Both the position numbers and the translations under genes were made by a program. A DNA stretch of 64,000 bases from Paeniglutamicibacter cryotolerans (GTDB lineage: Bacteria; Actinomycetota; Actinomycetes; Actinomycetales; Micrococcaceae), in the NCBI RefSeq assembly GCF_014190875.1, contig NZ_JACHVS010000001.1, positions 2,790,001 through 2,854,000 on the forward strand. Direction: 5' to 3'. Position 1 is the first letter of the stretch. Each line of letters opens with the position of its first letter. Positions 16,994 through 24,675 of this stretch are shown here, one piece after another. The notes under the pieces are model-generated. The model did no database searches. It was not told where the DNA came from and saw only the letters and a list, made by a program, of their open reading frames with translations.

Positions 16994-18370
16994 ATGGCAC
17001 AGCAATCCACGCACCCACCAGTACCGATGGACGCCGAGCCGCGCGCCGCTGTGGCCGCGCGGCTGGCTCCCAAGCTCGCTGAACTGATCCGTTTCAGGAC
17101 CGTGTCGCGACGCGAGAGGCGCCTGGAGGACCGCGAACAATTCACCCTGCACGCCCAGGCCCTTGCCAGGCTCTTCCCGCACATAGCTGCGGCGGTGGAG
17201 CGCGAACCCATCGGGATCACCGGGCAACTGTGGCTGTGGAGGGGTGCGGCATCGAACCGGCCGGTGGTGCTGATGGCCCACCAGGACGTGGTCCCCGTCG
17301 AAGAAGAGGCAGCTTGGCTGCATCAGCCGTTTGCCGGGACGATAGCCGACGGGCGGGTATGGGGCCGCGGTGCACTGGATGACAAGGGTGATCTGGTCTG
17401 CATCCTCGAGGCTGCAGACCTGCTTGCAGCCACCGGATTCGTCCCGGGCCAGGACGTGTACTTCTTCTTTGGCGACAACGAGGAGACCGCAGGTGACACC
17501 GCCATCGCCACGGCTGCGCTGCTGCAATCGCGCGGGGTCGCGCCCTGGCTGGTGCTCGATGAGGGCGGGGCTGTGACCACCGGCGCGTTTCCCCTGGTCA
17601 AGGCGCCGGTCGGTGTCATCGGTGTCTCCGAAAAGGGGCTGATCGACGTGGTGCTTCAGGCGCACGATGCCGGCGGGCACGCCTCGGCACCGCCGTCATT
17701 CGGCGCTGTGCAGCGCATTGCCCGGGCCATCACGCGGCTGCGACGCGCCCCGTTCCCGGCCTCGCTGTCCGAGGTCACCGTCGAAATGATCGACCGGCTG
17801 GCCGCCACCGCACCGGCTGGGGCCCGGGGGCCGATCGGCCTGTTGGGCCGTGGCGGACGAGCCACTGCGTGGATCGTCTCGCGGATCGGCGCCGAGCCGG
17901 CTGCCTTGGTGCGCACCACTGTCGCAGCCACCGAGCTGGCCGGCAGTGACGGGAGCAACGTGCTGGCCAGGCGCGCCGCAGTCACGCTGAACATCAGGAT
18001 CGCCGCCGGGGAAAGCGTGAACTGCACGCTGAGGCGCATCAAACGGATCATCAGGGACGGAAAGATCACCATTGATGTGCTTTCGGCCAGTGAACCGTCG
18101 CCGGTGTCACCGCACGACTGCGACCAGTTCCGGCTGCTGGAGGCCTGTCTGGCCACCTCCCACCCGGCGGCAGTACCCGTTCCCTACATCATGCTCGCAG
18201 CGACCGATTCGCGCCGCTTCACCGGGATCAGCGAGAACGTGTACCGGTTCGCGCCGCTGGGCATGGACAACTCCGAGCGCGCCGGGATCCACGGGACAAA
18301 TGAATCGGTACTCGTCTCCGAGCTGGGCAATGCGGTGGCCTTCTACACCCGGCTGATTCGCTCGCTGTAG
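16994..18370 (+). CDS. M20-family metallopeptidase (carboxypeptidase PM20D1/CPS1-like)
   Basis: A 458-residue di-zinc peptidase/deacylase. Metal and catalytic motifs are visible: LMAHQDVVPV (zinc His and Asp), GRGALDDKGD (bridging Asp), GDNEETAGD (catalytic Glu plus zinc Glu) and LDEGG. An internal lid/dimerisation domain lies about residues 220-340 and begins near the conserved His of DAGGHASAPP. The order and wording (FRTVS, HQPFAGTIADGRVWGRG) fit the group related to yeast carboxypeptidase S and human PM20D1. It is cytoplasmic with no signal peptide. The ATG is preceded by a -10 hexamer only. It is divergent from the HNH gene and has no operon partners. Confidence 0.88.
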   Translation: MAQQSTHPPVPMDAEPRAAVAARLAPKLAELIRFRTVSRRERRLEDREQFTLHAQALARLFPHIAAAVEREPIGITGQLWLWRGAASNRPVVLMAHQDVVPVEEEAAWLHQPFAGTIADGRVWGRGALDDKGDLVCILEAADLLAATGFVPGQDVYFFFGDNEETAGDTAIATAALLQSRGVAPWLVLDEGGAVTTGAFPLVKAPVGVIGVSEKGLIDVVLQAHDAGGHASAPPSFGAVQRIARAITRLRRAPFPASLSEVTVEMIDRLAATAPAGARGPIGLLGRGGRATAWIVSRIGAEPAALVRTTVAATELAGSDGSNVLARRAAVTLNIRIAAGESVNCTLRRIKRIIRDGKITIDVLSASEPSPVSPHDCDQFRLLEACLATSHPAAVPVPYIMLAATDSRRFTGISENVYRFAPLGMDNSERAGIHGTNESVLVSELGNAVAFYTRLIRSL

Positions 18371-18395
18371 GCGGGTCCCCGGGTGCTTGCCGCCG

Positions 18396-18686
18396 CTACT
18401 GACAGCTCAGCGCCCGGGACGCCGTGGAAGCTGAGAGCAACGTGCCGAAATTCCGGTTCAGGGACGTGGCCCAGGCCCCGGTGGAGGCCATGCGCGGCAG
18501 CGTGTTGAGGCTGTACCTGCCCGGAGTAATCAGGTGTTCACTTGGTTGTTCCTCGGTGGGGAGCAGCCGCAGCAGCTCCGCCCTCGGGTAGCCGCCGAGG
18601 TCGGCAGGTGTGGCGCCAGCGGGATCGGCCCGTGCCTGTGGGGTGCAACCGCTGAGCAATGAGACGAGGGCCGCGGCCCCCGCCAT
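18396..18686 (-). CDS. Small putative lipoprotein
   Basis: A 96-residue frame beginning MAGAAALVSLLSGCTPQARA: a short hydrophobic segment and a lipobox (LLSGC) with Cys near residue 14. The mature part (GGYPRAELLRLLPTEEQPS and onwards) is unfamiliar to me. The N-terminus lacks positive charge when begun at this ATG, and no good alternative start or SD is visible, so the start may be wrong or the gene may be decaying. It is convergent with the M20 peptidase gene, 25 bases apart. Confidence 0.45.
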   Translation of the reverse strand: MAGAAALVSLLSGCTPQARADPAGATPADLGGYPRAELLRLLPTEEQPSEHLITPGRYSLNTLPRMASTGAWATSLNRNFGTLLSASTASRALSCQ

Positions 18687-19081
18687 GGGTTTCGGCGTAA
18701 GGCGCAGGTGTTCCCCGGACGAGCCTGTGACGCGTGGAAGGCCCGGCCCCAGCCTAAACCGAGCGGTGGCCGGTTCTGGTGACTGGCCACCGCTCGGCTC
18801 CCGTTGGAGGCAGCGGCGAATCGGATCCCCCGCAGTGGTGCGCCGCTTCGTTGTCCGATGGCGACGCCATCGTGCCCCAGGTGCCGGAGTAGCACCCGGC
18901 GAAGCTGCGGAAGCCCTGATCAGAGCCTGATATACGATGAATCTACGATCGGGTCGGTGACCCGGCCGGAACTGCCCTGCATGAGACAGATGCACGCCGT
19001 GGTGAACCCGTTTCCGGCATGGCAGGCGCGGGGCATTGATGCTGCGCGTGCCGGGACACCAACGAACATCAAGGAGAACGC
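18687..19081. other. Intergenic region; no gene seen
   Basis: No frame with protein character is visible. It contains the upstream side of the small lipoprotein gene and, at the right end, the AAGGAG ribosome binding site of the secreted protein that starts at 19082. Confidence 0.45.
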
Positions 19082-20206
19082 GTGCCAGAACGCGGCAAAT
19101 GGCCCACCGTCGGTTCGGGGTTCAGGGGATTGCGCATGATTGCAGCGGCACTGGCCATGGTGGGCCTGCTGGCCGGTGCGACGCCGGCGGTGGCCACGGC
19201 GGCCCCGGCCAAGTCAGCGGTGTCCGTGGGTGTCATTGCCACGAAGAGCGTGGCGCCCGGGAAGAAGACCACCATCAAACCGGTGCTGGTGAAGCGCGGA
19301 ACCGTCAGGATCGCCTCCTCGACACTGAGCGTCACCCGGAGCAAGAAATCCGTGGCGAAGAACAAGAAGTCGGTCAGCCTGGCTGCCGGCAGCTATGTGG
19401 TCAAGACCAGGGTCACTTACCAGCTGAAGAGCGGTAGCAAGTGGGCCAGGGCGAAGACCGCGACGAAGTCGCAGAAGCTGATCATCAAGACTGCCAAGGC
19501 GTCGGCCAAGGTCAATACCGTGGCTGGCAAGAAGGAGCTCGTCTCCCGGATAAATGCCAAGCGCAAGAGCAACGGGCTCAAACCCCTCACGCTGGTGCAT
19601 GAGGACGTGTTGCCGCCGGTGGAGCAGTTCCTCCACTCGGCCGGGGATAGTCTGACCTGGCCCTATTTCTTCGAGGGCAGCCACTGGCCCACCGCCAAGG
19701 AATGGCTGGAGGTCTGGTACGCACATGACTACCAGGTCAAGCGGCTGTTGAAGAACAAGAAGGCCGCCTCGATCACGATGGTCAATGCCGTGGCGCATGA
19801 AGTGAACCACGGGTTGACGCTCAACGTGCTCGACATCGACCTGTATCAGGGAACCAAGGGCGCAGTGCGGTTCAAGAAGGGGACCCGGCTCGGCCAGGAG
19901 CTGGGCCCGGCCGGAAGCCGCGACCGGATAGTGGGCGCCCTCCAGCAGGTGCGTGCCGCAGCCAAGCTTCCCCCGCTCAAGGTCGGCAAGGGCGAGCCGG
20001 TGCTGAAAAAGGGAGAAAAGTCGGGTGGTTCCATCGGAACCGGGCGGACCGGACGCTTCAGCCTGCGGGACGTGCTCGTCGACGAACACAGTGGAGTCAT
20101 GCGCTACGCGATGGACAAGAAGTACACCCATCTGATGGTCTCCTTTAAGAAGCAGGGCTCGGGCTACCGCAGTTCGTTGACGTTCTACCAGATCGCTAGG
20201 TCCTAG
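19082..20206 (+). CDS. Secreted basic protein with a C-terminal CAP-like region
   Basis: A 374-residue exported protein. GTG 19082 follows AAGGAG at good spacing. Residues 1-42 form a long signal peptide (hydrophobic IAAALAMVGLLAG, then ATPAVATAAPA). Residues about 45-140 are a Lys/Ser/Thr-rich beta region resembling an Ig-like domain. From about residue 150, LVSRINAKRKSNGLKPLTLV resembles the first helix of CAP/SCP domains, and the C-terminus ends in a long strand pair. The middle contains AHEVNHGLTLNV, which superficially resembles a zincin HExxH, but H-E-V-N-H has no further metal ligands that I can identify. No clear function is known; a cell-wall or extracellular role is likely. Confidence 0.7.
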   Translation: MPERGKWPTVGSGFRGLRMIAAALAMVGLLAGATPAVATAAPAKSAVSVGVIATKSVAPGKKTTIKPVLVKRGTVRIASSTLSVTRSKKSVAKNKKSVSLAAGSYVVKTRVTYQLKSGSKWARAKTATKSQKLIIKTAKASAKVNTVAGKKELVSRINAKRKSNGLKPLTLVHEDVLPPVEQFLHSAGDSLTWPYFFEGSHWPTAKEWLEVWYAHDYQVKRLLKNKKAASITMVNAVAHEVNHGLTLNVLDIDLYQGTKGAVRFKKGTRLGQELGPAGSRDRIVGALQQVRAAAKLPPLKVGKGEPVLKKGEKSGGSIGTGRTGRFSLRDVLVDEHSGVMRYAMDKKYTHLMVSFKKQGSGYRSSLTFYQIARS

Positions 20207-20225
20207 CAACCGGCGCCAAGTCAGT

Positions 20226-20252
20226 GTCCCCCCACCTACGCCGGTGGGGGAC
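20226..20252 (+). terminator. Terminator hairpin
   Basis: GTCCCCCCACC (20226-20236) pairs with GGTGGGGGAC (20243-20252) with one bulged C and a 6-nt loop, 20 bases after the stop of the secreted-protein gene. Confidence 0.7.
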
Positions 20253-20408
20253 GCTGCCGCCCCCCGCACAGGGAATTCTCCCTGGATGAGCACGATGGCT
20301 CCGGGGCCGGAGGACTACCGGGGACCGAGAGCTCCGGCGTATCGTGGGGAAAAACGGGCCCGGACGCCGCACCGCCGGGGCCCGACGTGGTGCCGGGAGG
20401 GCGGGGAC

Positions 20409-21923
20409 ATGGCCGAAGCGGGGGATGTGGATACCCGGATGCAGGCGCTACTGGAGCTCTTTGCCGCGCTCGCCGGTGACTTGGAGGTCCACGAGGTACT
20501 CCAACGCATGGTCGATGCCGCACGGCGGCTCTTCGAAGCACGTGGCGCCTGGCTGGTGGTGCTTGACCCGGCCGGCGCTACCGGAGACATCGTCTCCTCC
20601 GGCGGCGTGACAGTGGTCCGCGGACCACACAAAGTCCCGGCGTCCGGGCCCGGGGACCTTGAATTGGAGATCCCCGTGCGTGGGCTTCTCTACGGCCGGT
20701 TGTTCCTCGAGCATCGCAGGGCGGCCGCCGGCTTCACCCCGGCGGACCGGACCCTGGCCGAAGCGCTGGCGGCGGCGGCCGGGGTGGCCATCGACAATGC
20801 CGGGATCTACCGCGACGCCCGGCTGCGTGCCCGCTGGCTGGAAGCCTCGATGCATGTCGGGCGGATGCTTGTCGATTCGGCACCTGGGCGCCGCGGCGGA
20901 GGATTGGACCCGGTCACCGAACTGATCCGCCGTGAATCCGGCTCCCGGCAGGTGCTGCTGCTGATGCCGGTGGGCGAGGGTCCGGTGTACCGGGTTTCCT
21001 CGGCCGCCGGGTCCGGGCGTCGGCGCATGCATGGAAGGTTGTTGGAGCCCGGGACACCCGAACTGCTCACCGTTGCCGGAAACGGTGTGCCGGCGGTGTT
21101 GGGCGCGCTACCCGAACTCGGTGAGCTCGGGGCCATCGGAGGCGAATCCGAAACCCTGGCGGTCGATCTACATGCCCATGGGATCCACTACGGGCTGCTG
21201 CTGCTGGTCCGGGCGGCCGGAGCCGAACCGTTCACCGACACCGACCAGGAGATGAGCGCAGTGCTGGGCGCGAACATCGGGCAGGGCCTGGGATTGGAGC
21301 GGCTGCACCGGCTGCGTGAGCAGGTGCTGCTCTTCAGCGACCGCGAACGTATTGCGCGGGACCTGCACGACGTGGTCATCCAGCGGATCTTCGCCGCCGG
21401 GCTCTCCATCCAGGCGCTGGGCCGGCACCTGGATTCCGAGGCGGCCCGCACCCGTGCGCTGGACATCACCGGTGAGCTGGACGAGACCATCAGGGAGCTG
21501 CGCGAGACCATCTACGCGCTGCGCTCCAGCGCCGGGGAGGCCGAACAGCTCTCCAGCCGTATCCTGCGTGCCGTACGCACAGCGAGCGAGCCGCTGCCCT
21601 TCACCCCGCAGCTGCGCCTGAGCGGGCCCCTCGACGGGATCGACGACGAGGCGGTGATCTCCAACCTGCTCGCTGTGCTCACCGAATCGGTGTCGAACGC
21701 TGTGCGCCACGCAGCGGCCGAGAGCATCTCGGTGGAGGTGGTGGCCGGCCCCGACGCGCTGCGCCTGCAGGTGAGGGACGATGGCGCGGGCATGAGCTTC
21801 CCGGTGACCGAAAGCGGGCTGGCGAACATGGGCCAGCGCGCGCGGGAACTGGGCGGGCGCTTCAGCGTCGACTCGAAGCCGGGCGCGGGCACCACGGTGA
21901 AGTGGAGGGTCCCGCTGCCCTGA
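20409..21923 (+). CDS. DevS/DosS-like soluble sensor histidine kinase (GAF + HisKA_3 + HATPase_c)
   Basis: A 504-residue kinase without membrane segments. Residues about 10-135 and 145-300 are two GAF-type sensory modules. HisKA_3 follows, with phospho-acceptor H320 in RIARDLHDVVIQRIFAAGL. The C-terminal ATPase domain has N-box residues in ESVSNAVRHA and G-boxes in VRDDGAGM and GLANMGQRAREL. This resembles mycobacterial DevS/DosT, but no heme-ligand evidence is visible, so the signal is unknown. ATG 20409 is chosen for the purine-rich SD (GGGAGGGCGGGGA) directly upstream. The probable partner regulator is the convergent gene 14 bases downstream, an unusual arrangement for this family, which usually forms operons. 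Confidence 0.88.
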   Translation: MAEAGDVDTRMQALLELFAALAGDLEVHEVLQRMVDAARRLFEARGAWLVVLDPAGATGDIVSSGGVTVVRGPHKVPASGPGDLELEIPVRGLLYGRLFLEHRRAAAGFTPADRTLAEALAAAAGVAIDNAGIYRDARLRARWLEASMHVGRMLVDSAPGRRGGGLDPVTELIRRESGSRQVLLLMPVGEGPVYRVSSAAGSGRRRMHGRLLEPGTPELLTVAGNGVPAVLGALPELGELGAIGGESETLAVDLHAHGIHYGLLLLVRAAGAEPFTDTDQEMSAVLGANIGQGLGLERLHRLREQVLLFSDRERIARDLHDVVIQRIFAAGLSIQALGRHLDSEAARTRALDITGELDETIRELRETIYALRSSAGEAEQLSSRILRAVRTASEPLPFTPQLRLSGPLDGIDDEAVISNLLAVLTESVSNAVRHAAAESISVEVVAGPDALRLQVRDDGAGMSFPVTESGLANMGQRARELGGRFSVDSKPGAGTTVKWRVPLP

Positions 21924-21937
21924 ACCGCACCGGTTCC

Positions 21938-22636
21938 TCAGGTGCCGCCGTCGTTGGGCGAGGGCATCGGGTGGGTTATGAACACCGCCGCCTGGGTCCG
22001 GCGCTCGAAGCCCAGCTTGGCAAGCAGCGAGGAGACGTAGTTCTTCACCGTTTTCTCCGCCAGGCGCATGCGCTCGCCGATCTGCCTGTTGCTCAGCCCT
22101 TCTCCGACCAGTTCGAGCACCCGGCGCTCTTGCATGGTCAGCGTGGCGACGCGCGGGTCCACCTTGTCGGCGGAGAACAGGCCGTGGATGATCGCGGACT
22201 TCAGTCCGGGGGTGAACAGGGATTCCCCGCGCGCCGCACGGCGCAGTGCCCCGAGCAGGTCGTTGCCAGCAATCTGCTTGAGCACATAGCCGACGGCGCC
22301 GGCGAGCACCGCCCCGCGCAGCGCCTGCTCGTCATCGTAGGAGGTAAGAATCAGGCAGTTCAGGGTGGAGTCCACGGAACGCACGTCGCGGCAGACCTCG
22401 ATGCCGGTGCCATCGGGCAGCCGGGCGTCGAGCACGGAGACATCAGGGCGCAACGCGGGAATCCTTCGGCGGGCGTCTTGGGCGGATCCGGAGGTGCCGA
22501 CGACCTCGAACCCCTCGCCTTCGAGCAGCTCGCGCAGGCCGCGGCGCACCAGCTCGTGGTCATCGAGGATGAAGACCCTGATGGCGGGCGTGGGTGGAGC
22601 CGGGGCACCGGACGGCGAAATAGTTTCGGTGACCAT
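21938..22636 (-). CDS. NarL/LuxR-family response regulator (DevR-like)
   Basis: A 232-residue response regulator. The receiver domain (about 18-140) has the acidic pair in FILDDHE, phosphorylatable D70 in SVLDARLPDG, the conserved T/S in ILTSYDD and K in GYVLKQ. The C-terminal LuxR-type HTH (about 165-225) includes LTMQERRVLELVGEGLSNRQ and EKTVKNYVSSLLAKLGFERR. The sequence is close to DevR/DosR in these motifs. ATG 22636 is preceded by AGGGAAGAG; the upstream extension has no domain character. It is convergent with the DevS-like kinase and so should have its own promoter, in the 22637-23006 region. Confidence 0.9.
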   Translation of the reverse strand: MVTETISPSGAPAPPTPAIRVFILDDHELVRRGLRELLEGEGFEVVGTSGSAQDARRRIPALRPDVSVLDARLPDGTGIEVCRDVRSVDSTLNCLILTSYDDEQALRGAVLAGAVGYVLKQIAGNDLLGALRRAARGESLFTPGLKSAIIHGLFSADKVDPRVATLTMQERRVLELVGEGLSNRQIGERMRLAEKTVKNYVSSLLAKLGFERRTQAAVFITHPMPSPNDGGT

Positions 22637-23006
22637 GATCTCTTCCCTCTGCGCTGAAGCACGCTCCGCAATCCACAGGGGCGGCCGGATGGCTGCGGGG
22701 TTCCCCTCACAGTCATTGTGCTGGGCCGATGGCGTGACTACAAGGGGCAAAAGGCCCGCCATTCGGGGGTGTTTACGGGCGGGCGGGGGGGTCGGTTCGC
22801 CGCGTCCGACCCGGTGGCTTCGGCCCTACCGGGATTCTGGCCTGCGGAGCAAGGCCCGTGCACGGCGCGGCGGCTACGATGGCGTTTCACCGGCCCTTGA
22901 TGGCTGGCGCGAACGGTAGCCAAGGACGGATTCGCCATGGAACGATGGATGTCCGGGCGTCCTGGAAACGGTGCGCCAGCGCGCCAGATACAAGGAGGAA
23001 CCCCTC
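22637..23006. other. Divergent intergenic region (regulator / proline-rich protein)
   Basis: No gene is seen. It should hold the promoters of both the DevR-like gene (minus) and the proline-rich protein gene (plus), with AAGGAGG at 22992-22998 as the ribosome binding site of the latter. I could not identify a convincing DevR box by eye. Confidence 0.45.
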
Positions 23007-23312
23007 ATGTCCACCTTCGAAACAACGGCCGGAATTTTGGGCCGTGTCCCGACGCCGTCGCCGCGGGATCAAAGTCTTCCGCCGGTCCACGAGCCGCCAC
23101 CGGAACCACCCACCGCCCCGCCTCCGGGCCCGGATCCCGTGGGGCCGCCATTGCCGCCGACAGGTCCGTCCCCGGCGCCAGAACCCCCTCCGGGGCCCAT
23201 GCCCGACCCCGGTCCGCTACCGGATCCGTTCCCAGTCCCCAACCCCCTGCCGGGTCCGGATCCGATGCCCCATCCCGATCCGACCACGATTCCTTTTCCC
23301 TCGGCGGGATAA
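23007..23312 (+). CDS. Small proline-rich protein
   Basis: A 101-residue protein with a 23-residue non-repetitive head (MSTFETTAGILGRV), followed by a tail made almost entirely of Pro, Gly, Asp and Ala in PxP/PDP steps (such as PLPDPFPVPNPLPGPDP). Nearly half of the residues are Pro. It has no signal peptide and no membrane segment. AAGGAGG stands 8 nt before the ATG, a strong and well-placed SD, and the frame ends in PFPSAG. Such polyproline runs usually need EF-P for translation. It lies between the DevR-like regulator and the stress gene dps. Function unknown. Confidence 0.72.
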   Translation: MSTFETTAGILGRVPTPSPRDQSLPPVHEPPPEPPTAPPPGPDPVGPPLPPTGPSPAPEPPPGPMPDPGPLPDPFPVPNPLPGPDPMPHPDPTTIPFPSAG

Positions 23313-23664
23313 GGGCCAAGGCGGGTTACCGCGCCACGTATCCGTTCCGGTCCCCGGCCCTGTGCTTCACGATGCGCACTGGCCGACGGCACGGCATGAG
23401 TGGATTCATATGTCCGGAAGGGACCGACTTGTGCCGGTGGGCGGACCCGGTTTCAACAGCGGTCCGAGGTCGGGCCTTCCCGGTCATACGGGGACGGGAA
23501 GGCCGTTGAAGACCTGAAAATTCACCGGCAGGTCATGGTTTCACACTGAAGCCCCCGTGGGCGCGGGGTGAATTTATGGCTGGACGATTCGCTTTGCATG
23601 GGGTTACGGTGAAGTAACAAGCCGACAGAAAGCGGCGGCGAAGAGGAACTCCAAGGAGCTGAGT
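23313..23664. other. Intergenic region with one hairpin; no gene seen
   Basis: The stretch between the proline-rich gene and dps has no protein-like frame. It contains the inverted repeat given separately and the dps upstream region, with the SD CAAGGAG before ATG 23665. Confidence 0.5.
23473..23504 (+). terminator. Candidate terminator hairpin
   Basis: GGCCTTCCCG (23473-23482) and CGGGAAGGCC (23495-23504) form a perfect 10-bp stem with a 12-nt loop. There is no T-tract. Confidence 0.5.
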
Positions 23665-24225
23665 ATGGCTACGAAGAAAACTCCCCGGGCCGGATATACC
23701 GTCCCCGGAATGAGCATGGACGATGGGCAGAAGGTCGCCGAAATCCTGCAGGGTAGGCTGCATGCGCTCAACGATCTCCAGTTGACCCTGAAGCACGCGC
23801 ACTGGAACGTTGTCGGACGCGATTTCATCGGCGTCCATGAAATGCTCGATCCGCAGATCGATCTCGTTCGGGCGATGATCGATGAAATGGCCGAGCGTAT
23901 CGCCACGCTGGGAACCTCACCCAACGGCCTTCCAGGCGCCTTGGTCAAGGAGCGGGATTGGGATGACTATTCGATCGGCCGGGCCAGGACAAGCGAGCAC
24001 CTGGCCGCACTTGACCTGGTGTACGACGGCGTCATCGCCAGCCACCGCAAGGCCATGGCCGCCACCGGAGAGCTAGATCCGATCACCGAGGACATGCTCA
24101 TCGGACAGAGCGCCAAGCTGGAACTGTTCCAGTGGTTCATGCGGGCCCACCTCGAAGACGACGCCGGTAACCTCAGCGATGCCGGCGCCCGTACCGAGAC
24201 CGCGGCCGCCAAGAAGGCCACCTAG
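23665..24225 (+). CDS. dps: Dps-family DNA-binding ferritin
   Basis: A 186-residue Dps protein that stores iron, oxidises Fe(II) with H2O2 and can protect DNA in stress. The inter-subunit ferroxidase site is visible: LKHAHWNVVGRDFIGVHEML (first His and Asp) and AMIDEMAERIATLG (Asp/Glu). The four-helix bundle has family length, with extra tails: an N-terminal MATKKTPR and a C-terminal Ala/Lys tail (AAAKKAT), both suitable for DNA contact. CAAGGAG precedes the ATG. A position near a DevR/S-like system and a GlsB-type gene suggests stress or stationary-phase expression (inference). Confidence 0.93.
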   Translation: MATKKTPRAGYTVPGMSMDDGQKVAEILQGRLHALNDLQLTLKHAHWNVVGRDFIGVHEMLDPQIDLVRAMIDEMAERIATLGTSPNGLPGALVKERDWDDYSIGRARTSEHLAALDLVYDGVIASHRKAMAATGELDPITEDMLIGQSAKLELFQWFMRAHLEDDAGNLSDAGARTETAAAKKAT

Positions 24226-24351
24226 CTGTTTTCCGCACCGGGCAAGGAGTTGGGCGCACTGAGTGGCTGAGGTTCATGGCTGGGGCCAGGAAATCCTGTC
24301 TCTGTTCCGCGGCGGAGAACGAAGAAACAGCATCTACTACGAGGAGGAATC

Positions 24352-24621
24352 ATGGGTTTCATCGGTTGGATTATTTTGGGTTTGATCGTCGGCGCCATCG
24401 TCAAGGCGGTTCTTCCTGGCAGGGTCGGCGGCGGCTGGGTCACCAGCTTGATCCTGGGTGTGGTCGGAGCCATCGTGGGCGGGTGGATCGGTGACGCGCT
24501 CTTCAATGACGGCAGAATGAGTTTTTGGAGCGTGGGCTCGTGGCTGCTGGCCATCGTCGGTGGATTGGTGGTCGCGGGGATCTATGGCGCCATCACCGGA
24601 CGGAACAAGTCCACGGCCTGA
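24352..24621 (+). CDS. GlsB/YeaQ/YmgE-family small membrane protein
   Basis: An 89-residue protein with three hydrophobic segments. It carries the family hallmarks GFIGWIILGLIVGAIVK at the start, GGGWVTSLILGVVGAIVGGW in the middle, and a final GSWLLAIVGGLVVAGIYGAI segment. The old 'transglycosylase-associated' name has little functional basis; members are stress-induced inner-membrane proteins. AGGAGG stands 4 nt before the ATG. A strong terminator follows. It lies 126 bases after dps in the same direction but may have its own promoter. Confidence 0.88.
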   Translation: MGFIGWIILGLIVGAIVKAVLPGRVGGGWVTSLILGVVGAIVGGWIGDALFNDGRMSFWSVGSWLLAIVGGLVVAGIYGAITGRNKSTA

Positions 24622-24641
24622 CGCCGGTCATATGAACCCTC

Positions 24642-24675
24642 GGGGCCGGTCGGTGCATACGCATCGACCGGCCCC
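24642..24675 (+). terminator. Terminator after the GlsB-like gene
   Basis: A 15-bp stem (24642-24656 with 24661-24675, one mismatch) with a 4-nt ATAC loop, 20 bases after the stop codon. Confidence 0.8.

Noticed and set aside
19082..20206. HEVNH in the secreted protein as a zinc-protease motif
   Set aside because: The surrounding residues match neither the gluzincin nor the metzincin consensus, no third ligand is evident, and the fold hints at CAP; kept only as an oddity.
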